Shown here: positions 1 through 11,142 of the stretch, one piece after another
How positions within the stretch are numbered: the stretch's first letter is position 1
Layout: every line of letters starts with the position of its first letter
DNA from: Berberis thunbergii
Lineage: Eukaryota > Streptophyta > Magnoliopsida > Ranunculales > Berberidaceae
Direction: 5' to 3'
Assembly (NCBI GenBank): GCA_003290165.1
Contig: QNQO01002048.1
Span: 101,017-165,016 of the forward strand
Length of the DNA: 64,000 bases
Position numbers and translations under genes: made by a program
Notes under the pieces: model-generated
Seen by the model: the letters and a program-made list of their open reading frames with translations, nothing else
Databases searched by the model: none
Told to the model about the DNA's origin: nothing

Positions 1-184
1 CCCCTTCCCTCTTCTTTACTCTGTTTGAAATCATTCATCATCACTGACCCTCGTTCTCCCCACCTCCCCCCCAATCTTTCCCTCCTCATATTAGTTCACC
101 ACACTGTAGTCGCCCACAACCACATGTACCAAATCACACCACCCTAAAACCCTCAAACTTCTTTTAAAAAAAATCAGACTCACT

Positions 185-398
185 CATCATCTTCAATTCA
201 ATCAAACGACACTACCAACTTCACTCAGATCAAACCCCACCACCAAAAGAAGTTCAGACTCATCATCTTCAATTCAATCAAACGACACTACCAACTTCAC
301 TCAGATCAAACCCCACCACCAAAAGAAGTTCAGACTCATCATCTTCAATTCAATCAAACGACACTACCAACTTGATTCAGATCAAACCCACCACCAAC
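185..398. repeat. 76-bp tandem repeat, about 2.8 copies
   Basis: Copies begin at 185, 261 and 337, giving a 76-bp period. The first two are nearly identical and the third ends early with a few changes. The unit is rich in C and A, as is the flanking 1-180 stretch. It could be a duplicated plant leader or promoter segment, but no adjoining reading frame supports that. Confidence 0.9.
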
Positions 399-1255
399 AA
401 TTTCACATCTCTTTATCGTCAGTCTTATCATTGAAGTAATAGGTACCGAGTTTGGAAGGTGGTCTATTGGATCTAGTTTGACCCGATATGTTTTGGATTT
501 TTTTAGCTCGATCTATTTGGTTTGGTTGTATTTGGGTCATGACCAAGTTTTTTTTTTTTTTTTTTGATAATTAGCATTAAAGAATTCGTACCGTAGACCA
601 TATATATATATATATATGGGATGTCATTGAGAAAAACAAGGAAAATGAGATAAAATAGTAGTGGGTGAGAAAAAATAGGAATTATCTTTAGATTTAATTA
701 ATAAAACTCATTATTTTTGTTGATCCTTGGATCTATTTAGGTGTTTTCAAATGACTAGTTGTCACCTGATCTCATCTATATATATAATTTAGAATTCTTC
801 CTCCATTTACATGGATCTCATTAGAAAAAACAGCAATAAAATGTTTTTTTAGAATCTTATACATTTTTTAAATATTTTAGTACAAATCATTAGCCAAATT
901 TCCTAACATTTTAAATTACATTTATTAACTTATTGAATTATTAGAAGAAAAAAAACTTATTAACATATTGAATTATTAAAAAAAAAAAAACACCCACAAC
1001 TGAATTTACACACATAGAGCGCGTTGATACACTAGTTGAATATTAACTAATGATGGATATTAAGAATTAACTAATGAGGGTAAAAGTACAAGGGACAAAA
1101 AAAAAACATAACTACGAGTTACAAATGATTATATATGTGATCTTATTTTATTGGCATGATGATAAATGCAGATATATAATTATAATTTGTAAATTATAAT
1201 CTATAATCTTGCTTTATTAAAATGATCAATGCAAATATATATTTATAACTTATAA
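399..1255. other. AT-rich intergenic stretch
   Basis: No coding signal seen. It contains a poly-T run near 549-565, a TA microsatellite near 600-618, and AT-rich sequence with a short TATA repeat near 775-785. Confidence 0.6.
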
Positions 1256-1891
1256 GCGGTTTTAGATTTTGTATTATAACTTTAATAATTTACAAAAGTT
1301 AAGCATAATACTTTATCAATTACATCCAATTTAATGTCAAGATACATATGTAAAATTTATAAACGTGAAAAATTAACAATCATGAACAAAATTTATTAAA
1401 ACTCAAATGACTAAAGTTTGTCATGATAGTTACTTTATACAAAGTTGAATTTATGGACAAGTATCCAAACCTACTCTTTTATTTTTCTTCAAATTGTATG
1501 AATGATCTTAGTCATGTTTGATAAAATTTACATTATTAAGATTGGTACCTGCAGATCCTTTGAGAATTCCATTAAATAATTATCATTTGCTACATTCAGA
1601 CATACACTGAATAAAAAACAATTAAATTGTTTCTTTTCAAAAAAGGGGAAAGAAAAATAAAATAAGAACACAATCAACCTTATTCAAATTAGTCTCAGCA
1701 TCCTCTTTCGTCTGTTTGAGAACAACCAATCTCAACTCCTTGTTCACATAAATTTTTGCGACCAGGAAAAAAAAACCCGCTCAGACCACCTAGACCCCGC
1801 CCAGACTGCTCATACCTGCCTAGGCGCCTACCCGATTTTCACCCCGCCCAGCCATTAATCTGGGCGCCTAGGTTGTTTTTTAGAACACTGC
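1256..1891 (-). mobile_element. TIR element, GCCTAGGC-rich family, truncated copy A
   Basis: This is the reverse orientation of the element at 33137-33830. Its right end (1790-1891) has the CCGCCCAGCC and GGCGCCTAGG motifs and ends in TTAGAACACTGC. Its body (1260-1520) matches the reverse complement of the AT-rich half of the 33-kb copy. The left GCCTAGGC-rich end is missing, so this copy is truncated. It has no coding capacity. Confidence 0.8.
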
Positions 1892-3893
1892 TTATACATA
1901 TATGAAATCTTATTTATTTAAGAAAATCTCGGATCAGAACACTTTCGGCAAATTTCGATTATTCGGATCGGAAGTGGAAATCGGATATTTCATAGACATT
2001 CCAATTCCATTCCAAAATGTACGAAATTATCGAAAATCAGCATTTTTCGGATTCAGATAGTTTTGAAATGAAACTTTTTGGAAAGTTTTGAAATGAAACT
2101 TTTTGAAAAATTTCAGCTTGGAATTGGTCAGTATCAGATTTTCCTATCCAACTTGTAGCCCAATTTGTGCCTATTTCATAAATTATTTGCTTCCCTGACT
2201 GACTTGCTTAAAAAATATCACCACATAATTCTCTATTGAAGTTTGCTTTGTTTTTATTGTATATATTATCAATCTTATTAACTTCTGTGTATTTGATTGT
2301 TAAAAAAGGAAGAAAAAAACTTATCAAAACCAATTTAGTACGAAGTTTTCCATATCATCGCACAGTGCTGTTGTTTGCTGACATGGCCATAGAAGCTCAA
2401 CTATGAGCGCTAGATAAGCTTTGCTTTGTAAGTTGCTGAACCATGACAATTATAGGAAGCTTTTTGTTTTTTTGACTGAATGGAGATTTCTTTTTATGAG
2501 CCTGTTATTTTGATGTTGTTTCATTTCAGTTTTGCTGTTATCATCTTTGGTGGCTCTCTTAATCAAGTTCAACAGTCCAGCAACTTGTTCAATGAGGTGT
2601 ACTTCAACACTCGACATTGTGTTTACTGAGGTGTACTTGTTGGTGATTAGTGTACCCTGGAGGACGAGTCTTAATTGTTTATTTTTTGATATATTTGTGT
2701 CCTCTATCAATTGAATGGTTTTTCACTGCTACCTGAACTGCTTTGTTTAGTTGTGTTCTTGCATTTACAAATTCTGTTGGTTGTTTTGTGAATCGTATTT
2801 AATTATCGTTCTGCAATGCAGTTGAATAACAGCTGAAGTTCATCAGCCTACTGACTCGCGATGAGATTAAAAAACAAGAGATCCTTGAGAAGTTTATGGC
2901 TGAGGTGAGTTGTCTATTTACTTATCCATACAATATTATGAATTTTTTGTTTACTTTATTGATGCGACATTGGGAAATGCTGAAATGGGCTTTGTAAAAG
3001 CGATATCATAAAGTTTAGACAATTTACTCATGATTCTTTGGTCATCCAGTGAATCATGCTAGAGGATGGGATTTTATTGTGGCTCAAAATACTAGAATAC
3101 GACTATCAAGAACAGTATCGTAAGGTTGGATGAGTTACTCTTGCTTGTTCATCCAATGAGTCCTGTTGGGGATGGGGTATTAATTGTAGTCCGAAGTAGG
3201 ACTCAAGGGATTATGTTTTTGATAATTTAGATATCTTGATTATGTTTACAATGCCTTAGTTTCATATGCTAACGACACGTGGACTTTTATTTTTTCTTGC
3301 AAAACTAGCTCACTTGGATGTTTTCACAAAGGCAGCCCTTTAGTGTTTAGTACTACATCTGCTACCTAGCTTTTAGTTATGATAATTTAGGGTTTAGTTA
3401 TAGTATTTAGTTTCGGTGTCTATATTTGCACTAACGTGTGAGTAATTTTAGATAGGCTTTAGAGATACTTCCTTGAAGATCTTGAAGGTGTATTGGAATT
3501 GTTAGAACTAATATCAACTTACCTTTGCATTTCCTGTGTAGCTTCACAATATGCTTTTGTTTCTCCAAGTAAGAATAACTTTGAAGATGCTGTGTCTCTC
3601 TCTCTGTGGTATGCAGATGTCTCTCTCTTTCTTTGTGCCTTTGTGGTATGCGGACAGTGGATTGGGATATTGTTACTCCAATATGGTTCTTTTTGTTTAC
3701 TGTGTTATTGTGGTTATTCTTTTGTTGTGGTCATCCTTATTGGTTTCATCAATCCATGATTACCTTTATAAAATATGTTAGTAGATATGATATGGTAGTC
3801 TAATACTTAAGAAGCGCATTAGTTCACATGTTCCTTCTACTACTTTCCAAGGTTGTAATTTCTGGAATAATTTTGTGAGTTCTTATCATGCAG
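1892..3893. other. Intergenic or pseudogene flank, no firm gene
   Basis: Mostly AT-rich. The part at 1920-2140 is rich in TTTCGG and AAATTTC words, recalling the repeats at 26.2-26.8 kb and 55.9-56.3 kb. The segment 2834-2904 reads as an open, charged peptide ending LEKFMAE just before a GTGAGT donor. It may be another decayed exon of the ligase-like pseudogene downstream, but I could not match it to that family. The CTCT-rich open frames at 3.5-3.8 kb look like chance. Confidence 0.5.
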
Positions 3894-4477
3894 GTTGATA
3901 TTTGTGTGTTCATCTTTGACATCATGTTTGCTAATGGAGAGAGGTAACTATCTTTATCCTCTTTTGATTAATTATGATATTCATGCAGGATAGTATTTTG
4001 ATCAAAATGTTTTTAGTATTTTGTTTTTCTGTTTATTTGTTTGTTTTTTTATTCCTTTTCTAAAAGTTAGCTCTTATCCTTTGTAATTATTTGAAAGTTG
4101 AAACCTGTATTCTCTAGCTTTTAATGATCTCCAAATGCTTATTCTAAAGTTTCAAAATGCTCATTATAAAGTTCTTGGTTTTCTTGGGAGATAAAATCTG
4201 CAGGTAAATAAGAGATTTATTGGTTTTCTTATTTTTAAAGTTTGCAATCTATTTAAAGAGCTCATGTTAGTGATTCTTTGTTTCAGAGTTGACAATTTCA
4301 CTTGTCCACCATGCTGTTATTGGATTAGTTCATCCCTCACGTGGTGTCTCAATGAGATTTCCAAGACTTATTCGTTCTTTATCCAATAGAGAACCAGAAG
4401 AATGTAGCACAACTGCAAATTTAGCTGACGTGTTTCAGCTTCAGACCCGAAAGATGAATGTGAAACCCCAAGGTTGA
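3894..4477 (+). pseudogene. DNA ligase 6-like pseudogene, two exons left
   Basis: Two exon remnants read as plant ATP-dependent DNA ligase, closest in memory to DNA ligase 6, which acts in DNA repair in the nucleus. Exon 3894-3943 encodes VDICVFIFDIMFANGE, the adenylation-domain segment around ligase motif IIIa, between a CAG acceptor and a GTAACT donor. Exon 4287-4477 encodes the OB-fold C-terminus (GLVHPSRGVSMRFPRLIR, then PEECSTTANLADVF) and ends at a TGA. The exons that should lie between them, holding motifs IV-VI, are absent from the 343-bp gap. The exon phases do not join either (two leftover bases against two leading bases). The copy therefore lost its core and cannot encode a working ligase. 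LIG1 is less likely, because FANGE and GLVHPSRG fit LIG6 better. Confidence 0.8.
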
Positions 4478-4857
4478 TCTTTATTTCAAGCGGAGCTGAA
4501 TGTTTCAGTTTTTTTGAGCTGGGGTCAAAGAGGAATATGGAAGAAATAATTTTGTTGTATAGGTCACAATTTTGTACACTTTCAGGTTATTCGCCATGTA
4601 TATATGACAAACAATTTTTTGAAAATATATACGCACTCTGGAAGATGGAAATAATTGGCAGATTAGTGGTTGTATACTGTGTCATTCAAAATTCAATTCA
4701 CTTGTCATTGTAGTGTTGTATGTTATTTTTTGAATGGGTTTGGCATAAAGCAACTATATAAACATGTGATTACCAGTTGGAAAATGTGGTTATATATGCA
4801 TACTAGAATAGGTATGATACTGATGACTGGCATTAACAGCATATTATCAAAGGGAAT
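4478..4857. other. Downstream flank of ligase pseudogene
   Basis: AT-rich, probably the 3' untranslated and downstream sequence of the ligase-like gene. Short open frames here show no recognisable protein. Confidence 0.5.
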
Positions 4858-5161
4858 TTAGCAACGGTTGAGAATTGTCGCTAAAAAGCAAAAATTCATT
4901 GTTCATTAGGTTTTCCGACAGTTGAAACCGTCGCAGATTGTTATTAACTGCCCGGATTGCCCCATATTTGGCGACGGTTGCTCTTACCATTGCTTAAAAC
5001 GTCGCTAAATAATAATAGCGACGGTTATGAAAGCGTTGCTGAAACTGTCGCTGAATGCCCTAGTGAACCTTTGTTAGCGGTGTTTTTGCAAATGTTGTTG
5101 TATTTTAACCGTCGCAATATACCTTTAGTAACCGTCACTAAAATATTGTTTTCTTGTAGTG
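4858..5161. mobile_element. CACTA transposon right end, subterminal repeats
   Basis: Repeated short words in both orientations (GCGACGGTT, ACCGTCGC, GTCGCTAAA) run from 4858 and stop at TTGTAGTG, ending at 5161. Subterminal inverted motifs followed by a terminus reading TAGTG (CACTA on the other strand) are the signature of En/Spm-CACTA transposons. No matching left end was found upstream, so this is one end or a solo remnant. It uses the same repeat vocabulary as the clusters at 58.4-59.3, 60.8-61.4 and 62.0-62.8 kb. Confidence 0.8.
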
Positions 5162-5584
5162 AGGTTACATTTGACTTCTTTAGTCACCAAGTAGAAACTT
5201 GAATGGTAAAAATTGGTTGACTTGTAATTTGTGGATGCATTGGAACAAAAGGGAGTATCTACAAATCCACTCGACGCTCAAGTCAATGAAAGCTCAAAGT
5301 GCGGATGTACTAGAATGAAAATTTGCATATATACCTGAAAGTGTGTAATGATACTCCATGTTAAACATGCTTCTTGTAACTGTCAATAATTGGATTAAAG
5401 GGAAATAAATGATTTTCTTTAATTTGATAAGGTAATGGGCACAAGTCAAGCCCACCTTCCCCAAATCACGACAATGGTAACAAATAGTTAAGGATAGCCA
5501 ACAATCGTTGCAAGTTAATATTTAGACCATAAGTCAGTTGATAGTGGCTTTTGACTTCGGAGTGTGCATATGATCACATGAAGT
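5162..5584. other. Intergenic, nothing recognised
   Basis: No coding, RNA or repeat signal recognised between the CACTA end and the foldback MITE. Confidence 0.5.
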
Positions 5585-5593
5585 ATTAATGAG

Positions 5594-5707
5594 CAGAAAT
5601 TCTAGGGAGCGAACCACCCATCCTTCTCGAGATAAGTGAAATTGCCTTGAGATGCGCAATGTCGCTTATTTCAAGGGGGATGGGTGGTTCGCTCCCTAGA
5701 AGGGTTC
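5594..5707. mobile_element. Foldback MITE, 114 bp, with 9-bp target duplication
   Basis: The arms fold into a long hairpin (left from TTCTAGGGAGCGAACC, right ending GGTTCGCTCCCTAGAA). The direct repeat ATTAATGAG flanks it at 5585-5593 and 5708-5716. A 9-bp duplication fits Mutator-like elements. The outer ends read CAGAAATTCT and AGAAGGGTTC. The same family occurs near 22.9, 26.0, 33.8 and 56.3 kb. Confidence 0.9.
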
Positions 5708-5716
5708 ATTAATGAG

Positions 5717-7808
5717 ATTTCCTCTTGAACAATGAGGAGAAACATGCTTCTATTGTTGCTAGATCTGATGCTCTTGAATAAATGTCACAAAATTTTCTAG
5801 ATCTCCCAGAGTTTATGAATATAGATGAGGATGTAACTATTTATATACTGATCCTGAAGGGTGAAGTTGATTTCGCTGAGTTTATTTTCTGTTTTTTAGT
5901 ACGACTATAATTATAACGTCTCTTTGATTTATCAAAACGGTTTTCTGTTGATTGTTATAGATTAAGGGTGGAATCCATTTTGCTATGCTCATAAACCTTT
6001 TTTAAAACAAAAGATTATCTTTTGTCACATGTACAAGGTACTTTGGCACATCTCCATGTATCTTAACATGGAAATGTCCTTTAAACACATGGGCATGTCT
6101 CTCAAGGAGTATTTATCTTATGAGAGAATATTCATTCTCATGGGGATGTCTCTCAGGGACTATTTATCCTTATGAGAGAATATTTTTGGCTAGATTTCAT
6201 TTGCTTCATAACTTTGTTCACCTTCTTGAATTTCAATCATCTTGAACTTGTCTTCTTGAAGGTTTAACAATGTCTGATCAGTTTACATATCTTTAACTTA
6301 GGTTTCTTGAATTGACTTCATCCTTGGTTGACTTTGACTTTGATTGTGATATGACGTATGACTTGATTTGATCTTCTTGCATTGACACCTTTGGTTGAAC
6401 CTTCATGGTCGCATTTGAATTATCTTATTTCATCAACCACTTAATCGAATATGCACGACTTTAAAATTTAGTCATACATTTTACAATACCGCCTCACTCA
6501 ACCTATATTGGTTTTACAAGCTTAACCAATATTTGTTTTTATTATAATTCACAAATAACATTTTTGCTAGTAGCACCCACTATTTGAATTAAAGCCACCA
6601 CCTATTAGAACACCCATTGTTCCCAGCCTAAGAGCACCCTCAATAAATTGAGGTCAATCACCATTCATTTGACTCTACCCCCACCAACCCATCATCTTTA
6701 TAGTTACTCATAAGCCTCATCACAACTACAATCAAGCCACCAATTTTCTCTATAACTTTTTCCTAACTTTCTCTTCCATTATCCTTGCCATTTTCTTCTT
6801 ACTTTCTTCATCTCTTCAATTTCTCTTCTCACTATGCCCCGTCATCACCAAGTCGTCGCCTCCACCACCACCACCACTTCCATTCCCTTTTTTCTATGTA
6901 ATCTCGTTTTTACCATCTTCTTTATGCATCATCGTCAAACATGTTAATGATGGCCTGACTTGGCCAATCAATTTGACTGGCTGAATCTCATTAAGGACAT
7001 TCAGTTGGGACGATTGAATCTCGTTAAGGAGATTTAGGTTGGTTGGTCGGATCTCCTTAATGAGACTATGGATCAAAATTGAATCCATTGTTTTGGGACC
7101 CAAGCCGTCCCCAACCCTAATGGGTGGATTTGTAGAGCATGACAAATTTAATTTCAATGATTGATCTCCCACGACGAATCTAGGGCTACGATAAGGACAA
7201 TGACTCCTTTAGGAAGACTTAGATCGGAGCGGGGACATATTTGACAAAATTCGTTGTGTTTCCATTTCTTTGAGACTAGATGGATTTAGATTAGTGACTT
7301 TCTTGAGAAGTACTCAAAAAATTACTTCACTAGGAAAATGATTTTTCAGTGTTTGATTGCACCAAATTTTTTTTTTGGAAAATGTTTGTTGTCATGGGTA
7401 TATTGGTAACTTCATTGTTCCAAGCCTAGTCTTAAATCAGGTTTAGTTGTAACCAAGTTTGATATTTTTTCTAACAAATTTTTTAATATAATATTTTTCA
7501 TGCTTACCAAAAATAGTTTTCTTACTAGGGGATGTCGGGAAAAATAATCAGGAAAACCAAATGGACTAGGAGGACTGTTTTCGTACTTATGTGGTTAATC
7601 AAACACTGGAAAACAAAATTTTATCTGGAAAATGATTTTTCACCCAAAATTTTCAGCTATTAAAGAGACCCTACTCAATTGCTCGACGTACTCGTCGAAC
7701 AAAATATGTGCGTTGAACAAAATATGCGTGTTGGACCTTGTCAGGAGCTTGGTCTTGACTTAGAGATTTGGCATGACTGCGTCAATGCCGACTCATGAGC
7801 ATATAATG
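5717..7808. other. Intergenic, local duplications
   Basis: No gene seen. At 6040-6190 an imperfect tandem repeat includes two TTATGAGAGAATATT copies. At 6960-7065 a roughly 33-50-bp unit with AATCTC(A/G)TTAAGGA is repeated, which creates a spurious antisense frame. The rest is AT-rich. Confidence 0.5.
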
Positions 7809-7816
7809 GATGCACT

Positions 7817-8408
7817 TAGAGGTGACAATAAGTGACTCGACACGACACAACTCACTAGTTAACAAGTTTGGGTTTGAAAAAATATAACATGATTGCTAAT
7901 CGTGTCATGTCGACCCAACCGGCGAAATCAACTGGTCGTGTTTGGGTTGGGAGTCAAACCTGTTTGACATGGAATATTACACATCTAATCGTGTCAAGGT
8001 TGACCTGCCTAACCGATATGACATGTGTGAACCCTATGTTTAGAATAATTTAAATTAATTATTATCCTAAATTTATCTATAAATTCTAAATTACTTAATT
8101 AATGACTTCTCAACCGTAGTACATATAAGCATAAAACATTCACAATAAGTTATGCATGTCAAAATTAACTAAATGGGTTAGTCAGACGGGTCAAAATTGT
8201 GTTGGTGACCCATTATGACACGATCGGCTAAACGTGTCATAATGAGATACTCATGTAGGGTTGACCCGTCCTAGGATGGGTCGTGTTTTGAGTTTCAATT
8301 TTTTGACATGTTTAGTAAAAGAGTCAGGCTTTGGGCTTAGAGTTTGACACGGAATTGTGACATGACACGACCCTATTAGTGACACTACACGACCCATTGT
8401 TATCCCTA
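7817..8408. mobile_element. Non-autonomous hAT element, 592 bp
   Basis: The left end TAGAGGTGACAATA is matched by the inverted right end (TAGGGATAACAATG on the minus strand). A perfect 8-bp direct repeat, GATGCACT, flanks it at 7809-7816 and 8409-8416, as expected for hAT transposition. Inside are repeated TGACCCG, ACACGAC and TCGTGTCA motifs in both orientations, typical subterminal sites. No transposase is present. Confidence 0.9.
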
Positions 8409-8425
8409 GATGCACTCGTGCATAC

Positions 8426-8600
8426 TAGGGCTGAAAATGGTTTGGTTCGGCTCGGGTCGATTTTGGCTAAAACTGCCAATTGAGCCATTATAGTCGGTTT
8501 TATATATTCTAAACTGAAACCGATAGGGTTGTTATACTAACCGAGCCGAAAATGAACCGAATGATTTGGTCGGTTCATTCGGTTTCAAACAAGCAACATT
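8426..8600. mobile_element. hAT element left-end fragment
   Basis: It begins TAGGGCTGAAAATGG, the same terminus as the complete hAT at 53194-54447, and continues with GGTTCGG and CCGAACC-type subterminal motifs. No right terminus was found, so it is truncated. It starts only 9 bp after the target duplication of the previous element. Confidence 0.7.
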
Positions 8601-8674
8601 TGCCTCCATCTATGATCGACGAGAAGCCAATGAGCAAGATGACAGGAGGTTTGAGATCTGTAGGCGATGTTGAT

Positions 8675-9562
8675 CTACTAAGGAGCGAAGAGGCAACTCC
8701 CCCCCAAACTTTCAAAATATTTTTAGTAAATACTTTGCTTTACAAAAAAGTCAATTATATAATGTTTATTACAATATGAACATTGTTCATTCAAATATTT
8801 CTACATATTTTTGTTGGTGTAGTTGTTGAAAGTTTTAACATTTTTAGTAAACGGCCCAAGTTCGATATTCTTGGAGAGCGCCTAATTGTTTTTTTTTATT
8901 TTCACTGCAATTTTATTGGTAATTGCAAACATTAAATTATTGTTTAGCTTAATAAAAACTTATTTTCAGTCCTCTTGAAGCGTATAATTTATTTATGGTG
9001 ATTGACAATTATTATCTATAATTGTGACCCGCCCCCTAATTTTTTGTTTTCAATGCAATTTTATATGTAATTGCAAACATAAAAAAAATGAATTGTTTGT
9101 TCACAAGTGGTAGAAAACCTCCAACAAAAAAATATTTGATATTAATATCTAAAATAATAATTATATATACCATTTGCCAACTCATACAAAATTTGAGGCT
9201 CGTATAAACCATATTTTTTCTATGAAATTGTAGTAGAATCTTATTATGTTCGCAAATTTCAGATTTTTTAAGCTTCAATTAGATACTTATCGTAATTATT
9301 TTGTGATATTAGTTATATATTCTAGTTATTACGCTTATTTTTCCTTACTAAGGTTATCGATATTGTGACATTATTTTGGCTTAAAATTGGATAACTCTAT
9401 ATTCAATTTGATATATGCAATGTACTTTTGACAGATGTATTTTATTATTAGTTACTAGCTTGGGTAGGAAATTATTTTTGGTTCCGCCCTTGATAACTAC
9501 TGTTATCAACTAATAATTATTTGTCATTTCGCCTCTCTGACTAAAATTCTGGGTCCGCCACT
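8675..9562. repeat. Remnants of a GGCGGACC-type repeat family
   Basis: The stretch 8675-8885 is related to 14418-14640, downstream of the resistance gene. Both run from CTACTAA(A/G)G through TTCATTCAAATATTT to a TTGGTGTAGT segment. At 9536-9562 an inverted end reads TGGGTCCGCCACT, a motif common at ends of plant repeats. Between them, a 50-bp segment with GCAATTTTAT..GTAATTGCAAACAT occurs twice (near 8905 and 9053). The mobile class is uncertain. Confidence 0.5.
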
Positions 9563-10500
9563 CTCTGTAGAAGTAGGCCTGGAAGAAGTGCCGCAGTTTC
9601 CTAGAGCTAGCTTCTCTAGATCCGGGTAGTTTGCCTCAGCTTTCACGAAGGTTTTGCTGGCGTAGTACATTGGTCTTTGTACTCTTTTATCTCTGCACAA
9701 GAGTTGAATTGGCAGCATGTTTTGAGACAGATAAATTCAAGTAAAGTGTCTCTCCTGGCACCTATTTCAAAAGTAGCCCCGTATTTTTCATGTATGCTTT
9801 TAGACACTAGAAGGCCAGTCACACTCTTCATCCTATCTGAAGTTTTTGCTTCATCTCAAAATTTTGAAAAAATGGAGGCATTTGTCGGATGATTTGAAAA
9901 TAAACCTGTTGAGTGTTGTCACCCTCTCAGTCAAGTTTTGAACTTCCCTGATGGTAGTCGGGGACTTCATATCAAGAAGAGCTTGAATCTGCTTTGGATA
10001 AGCTTTTATCCCTATTTGGTTTACTATGTAACCTAGGAATTTACCTTACTCAACCCCAAAGGTGCACTTCTATAGGTTGAATTTCATCTGATACTTGCGA
10101 AGCTAATTGAATGTTTCGACAAGGTCGGTGATGTGATCTGGACTACGGAGGCTTTTGACCAGCATGTCGTCTATATAGACCTTCATGTTCCTTGAACATC
10201 CGATTCACCAGTCATTGATATGTTGTTTCTGCGTTCTTTAGGTAGAACGACATCACTCAATAACAGTATATCCCTCTTTCAGTTATGAAAGGTGTCTTCT
10301 CTTGGTCTGGGGGTGCATCTGTATCTGGTTATATCTAGAATAGGCGTCCATGCAATTCAGAAGGTTGTGTCCAGATGTGGCGTACACGATTGATCAATGC
10401 GAGGAAGTGGAAAATTGTATTTCAGACACGCCTTGTTCAAATCTATGTAATCTACACAGACTCTCTACTTCCCATTTTATTTTACCAGGATGTATTTGTC
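9524..10500 (-). pseudogene. Decayed Ty3/gypsy reverse transcriptase-RNase H
   Basis: On the minus strand the order is that of a gypsy polyprotein. VCVDYIDLNKAC near 10465-10430 is the reverse transcriptase start block, YIDDMLVKSL near 10180 carries the catalytic YxDD motif, and FLGY(I/V) plus KQIQALLDMK lies near 10040-9970. The RNase H entry RPMYYASKTFVKAEANYPDL lies near 9675-9610. These blocks sit in different frames with several stops, so the copy is dead. The layout resembles Tat/Athila-type plant gypsy elements. No LTR could be assigned to it. Confidence 0.85.
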
Positions 10501-10552
10501 AGCTAGTTAGGTAATGGTATTATTCCAGACCCAACTTTCCCTATTCTTGCCA

Positions 10553-10690
10553 ATGAACCCTCATGGGTCTCGGAGAAACTACACACTGGCTCATCAAGTG
10601 GACCGGCCGTCCTGTAAAAGAAGCTACTTGGGAAGACTACGAGCATTTTCGTGTACGTTTTTCAGATTTTCAGGTTTGTGGACAAGCCTT
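10553..10690 (+). pseudogene. Gypsy integrase chromodomain remnant
   Basis: The plus strand reads HWLIKWTGRPVKEATWEDYE followed by FRVRFSDFQ. This is the chromodomain-like tail found at the integrase C-terminus of Ty3/gypsy elements, which in that family helps target integration. It runs opposite to the reverse transcriptase remnant next to it, so it belongs to another element. The rest of that element's pol is missing upstream. The LTR-like sequence starts 20 bp downstream, as expected for the 3' end of such an element. Confidence 0.8.
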
Positions 10691-10781
10691 CTAGTTTCAG
10701 GCGGTGCGGGATGTTAGGATGCCAAATCCTATTTAGTATTTACTTGAGATTAGAATGTCTTAGTTAAAACAATATTTTATT

Positions 10782-10939
10782 TTAGGAAATATTAGCTTGT
10801 TTTAATTAGGAGTTATTATTTGATTAAAATTAGGTTTGAATTCAATTAGGAAGTATTATTTTAGGAAATATTAGCTTATTTTGAATTAGGAGTTATTGTT
10901 TGATTAGAATTAGGTTTGAATTTAATTAGAAAGTATTAT
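10782..10939. repeat. 79-bp tandem duplication inside LTR-like sequence
   Basis: Two copies start at 10782 and 10861, both beginning TTAGGAAATATTAGCTT and differing at only a few bases. The duplication lies just upstream of the TATA box of the resistance gene. Confidence 0.9.
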
Positions 10940-10952
10940 TTTTGCTTTCAAT

Positions 10953-10960
10953 TATAAATA
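10953..10960 (+). promoter_or_regulatory. TATA box, probable promoter of the NLR gene
   Basis: TATAAATA lies 183-190 bp upstream of the ATG at 11143, in a distance range that allows a leader of about 150 bp. It falls inside the LTR-like sequence, so the promoter may have been that of the retrotransposon. Confidence 0.5.
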
Positions 10961-11142
10961 CATACGATTTAACAGGGTTTAGGAAGCAATACAAATTTTT
11001 ATTTCAGTTTATCGGTGACTTTAATCTCCGATCAAAAGGTCTCTATTACCGGGCAGAGTGGGATTTTTAAGGTTTGATTTGCTTTCGTTTTTTTTTTTCT
11101 TTCAGTTTCTAGAGTTTGAAAAGCAAAGAGAGAGGGGAAAAA

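Larger units (their letters stand above)
10712..11095 (+). mobile_element. LTR-like sequence after the gypsy chromodomain
   Basis: A purine-rich GGCGGTGCGGGA stretch, a possible polypurine tract, precedes TGTTAGGATGCC. That start has the TG dinucleotide and position expected of a 3' LTR. The segment holds a 79-bp duplication and a TATA box at 10953-10960. Its right limit is not certain; I saw no second LTR and no clear CA end. It lies directly upstream of the resistance gene. Confidence 0.55.

Noticed and set aside
3493..3803. Three overlapping hydrophobic frames in the ligase pseudogene intron
   Set aside because: Low-complexity T and CT-rich sequence, with no family resemblance and overlapping frames of equal quality.
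9524..10690. A single gypsy element joining the reverse transcriptase and the chromodomain
   Set aside because: The two parts lie on opposite strands, so they come from different insertions or a rearrangement.
11116..11142. Nine-residue N-terminal extension of the NLR
   Set aside because: It begins with TTG, not ATG. The ATG at 11143 has good context and matches the usual NLR start.
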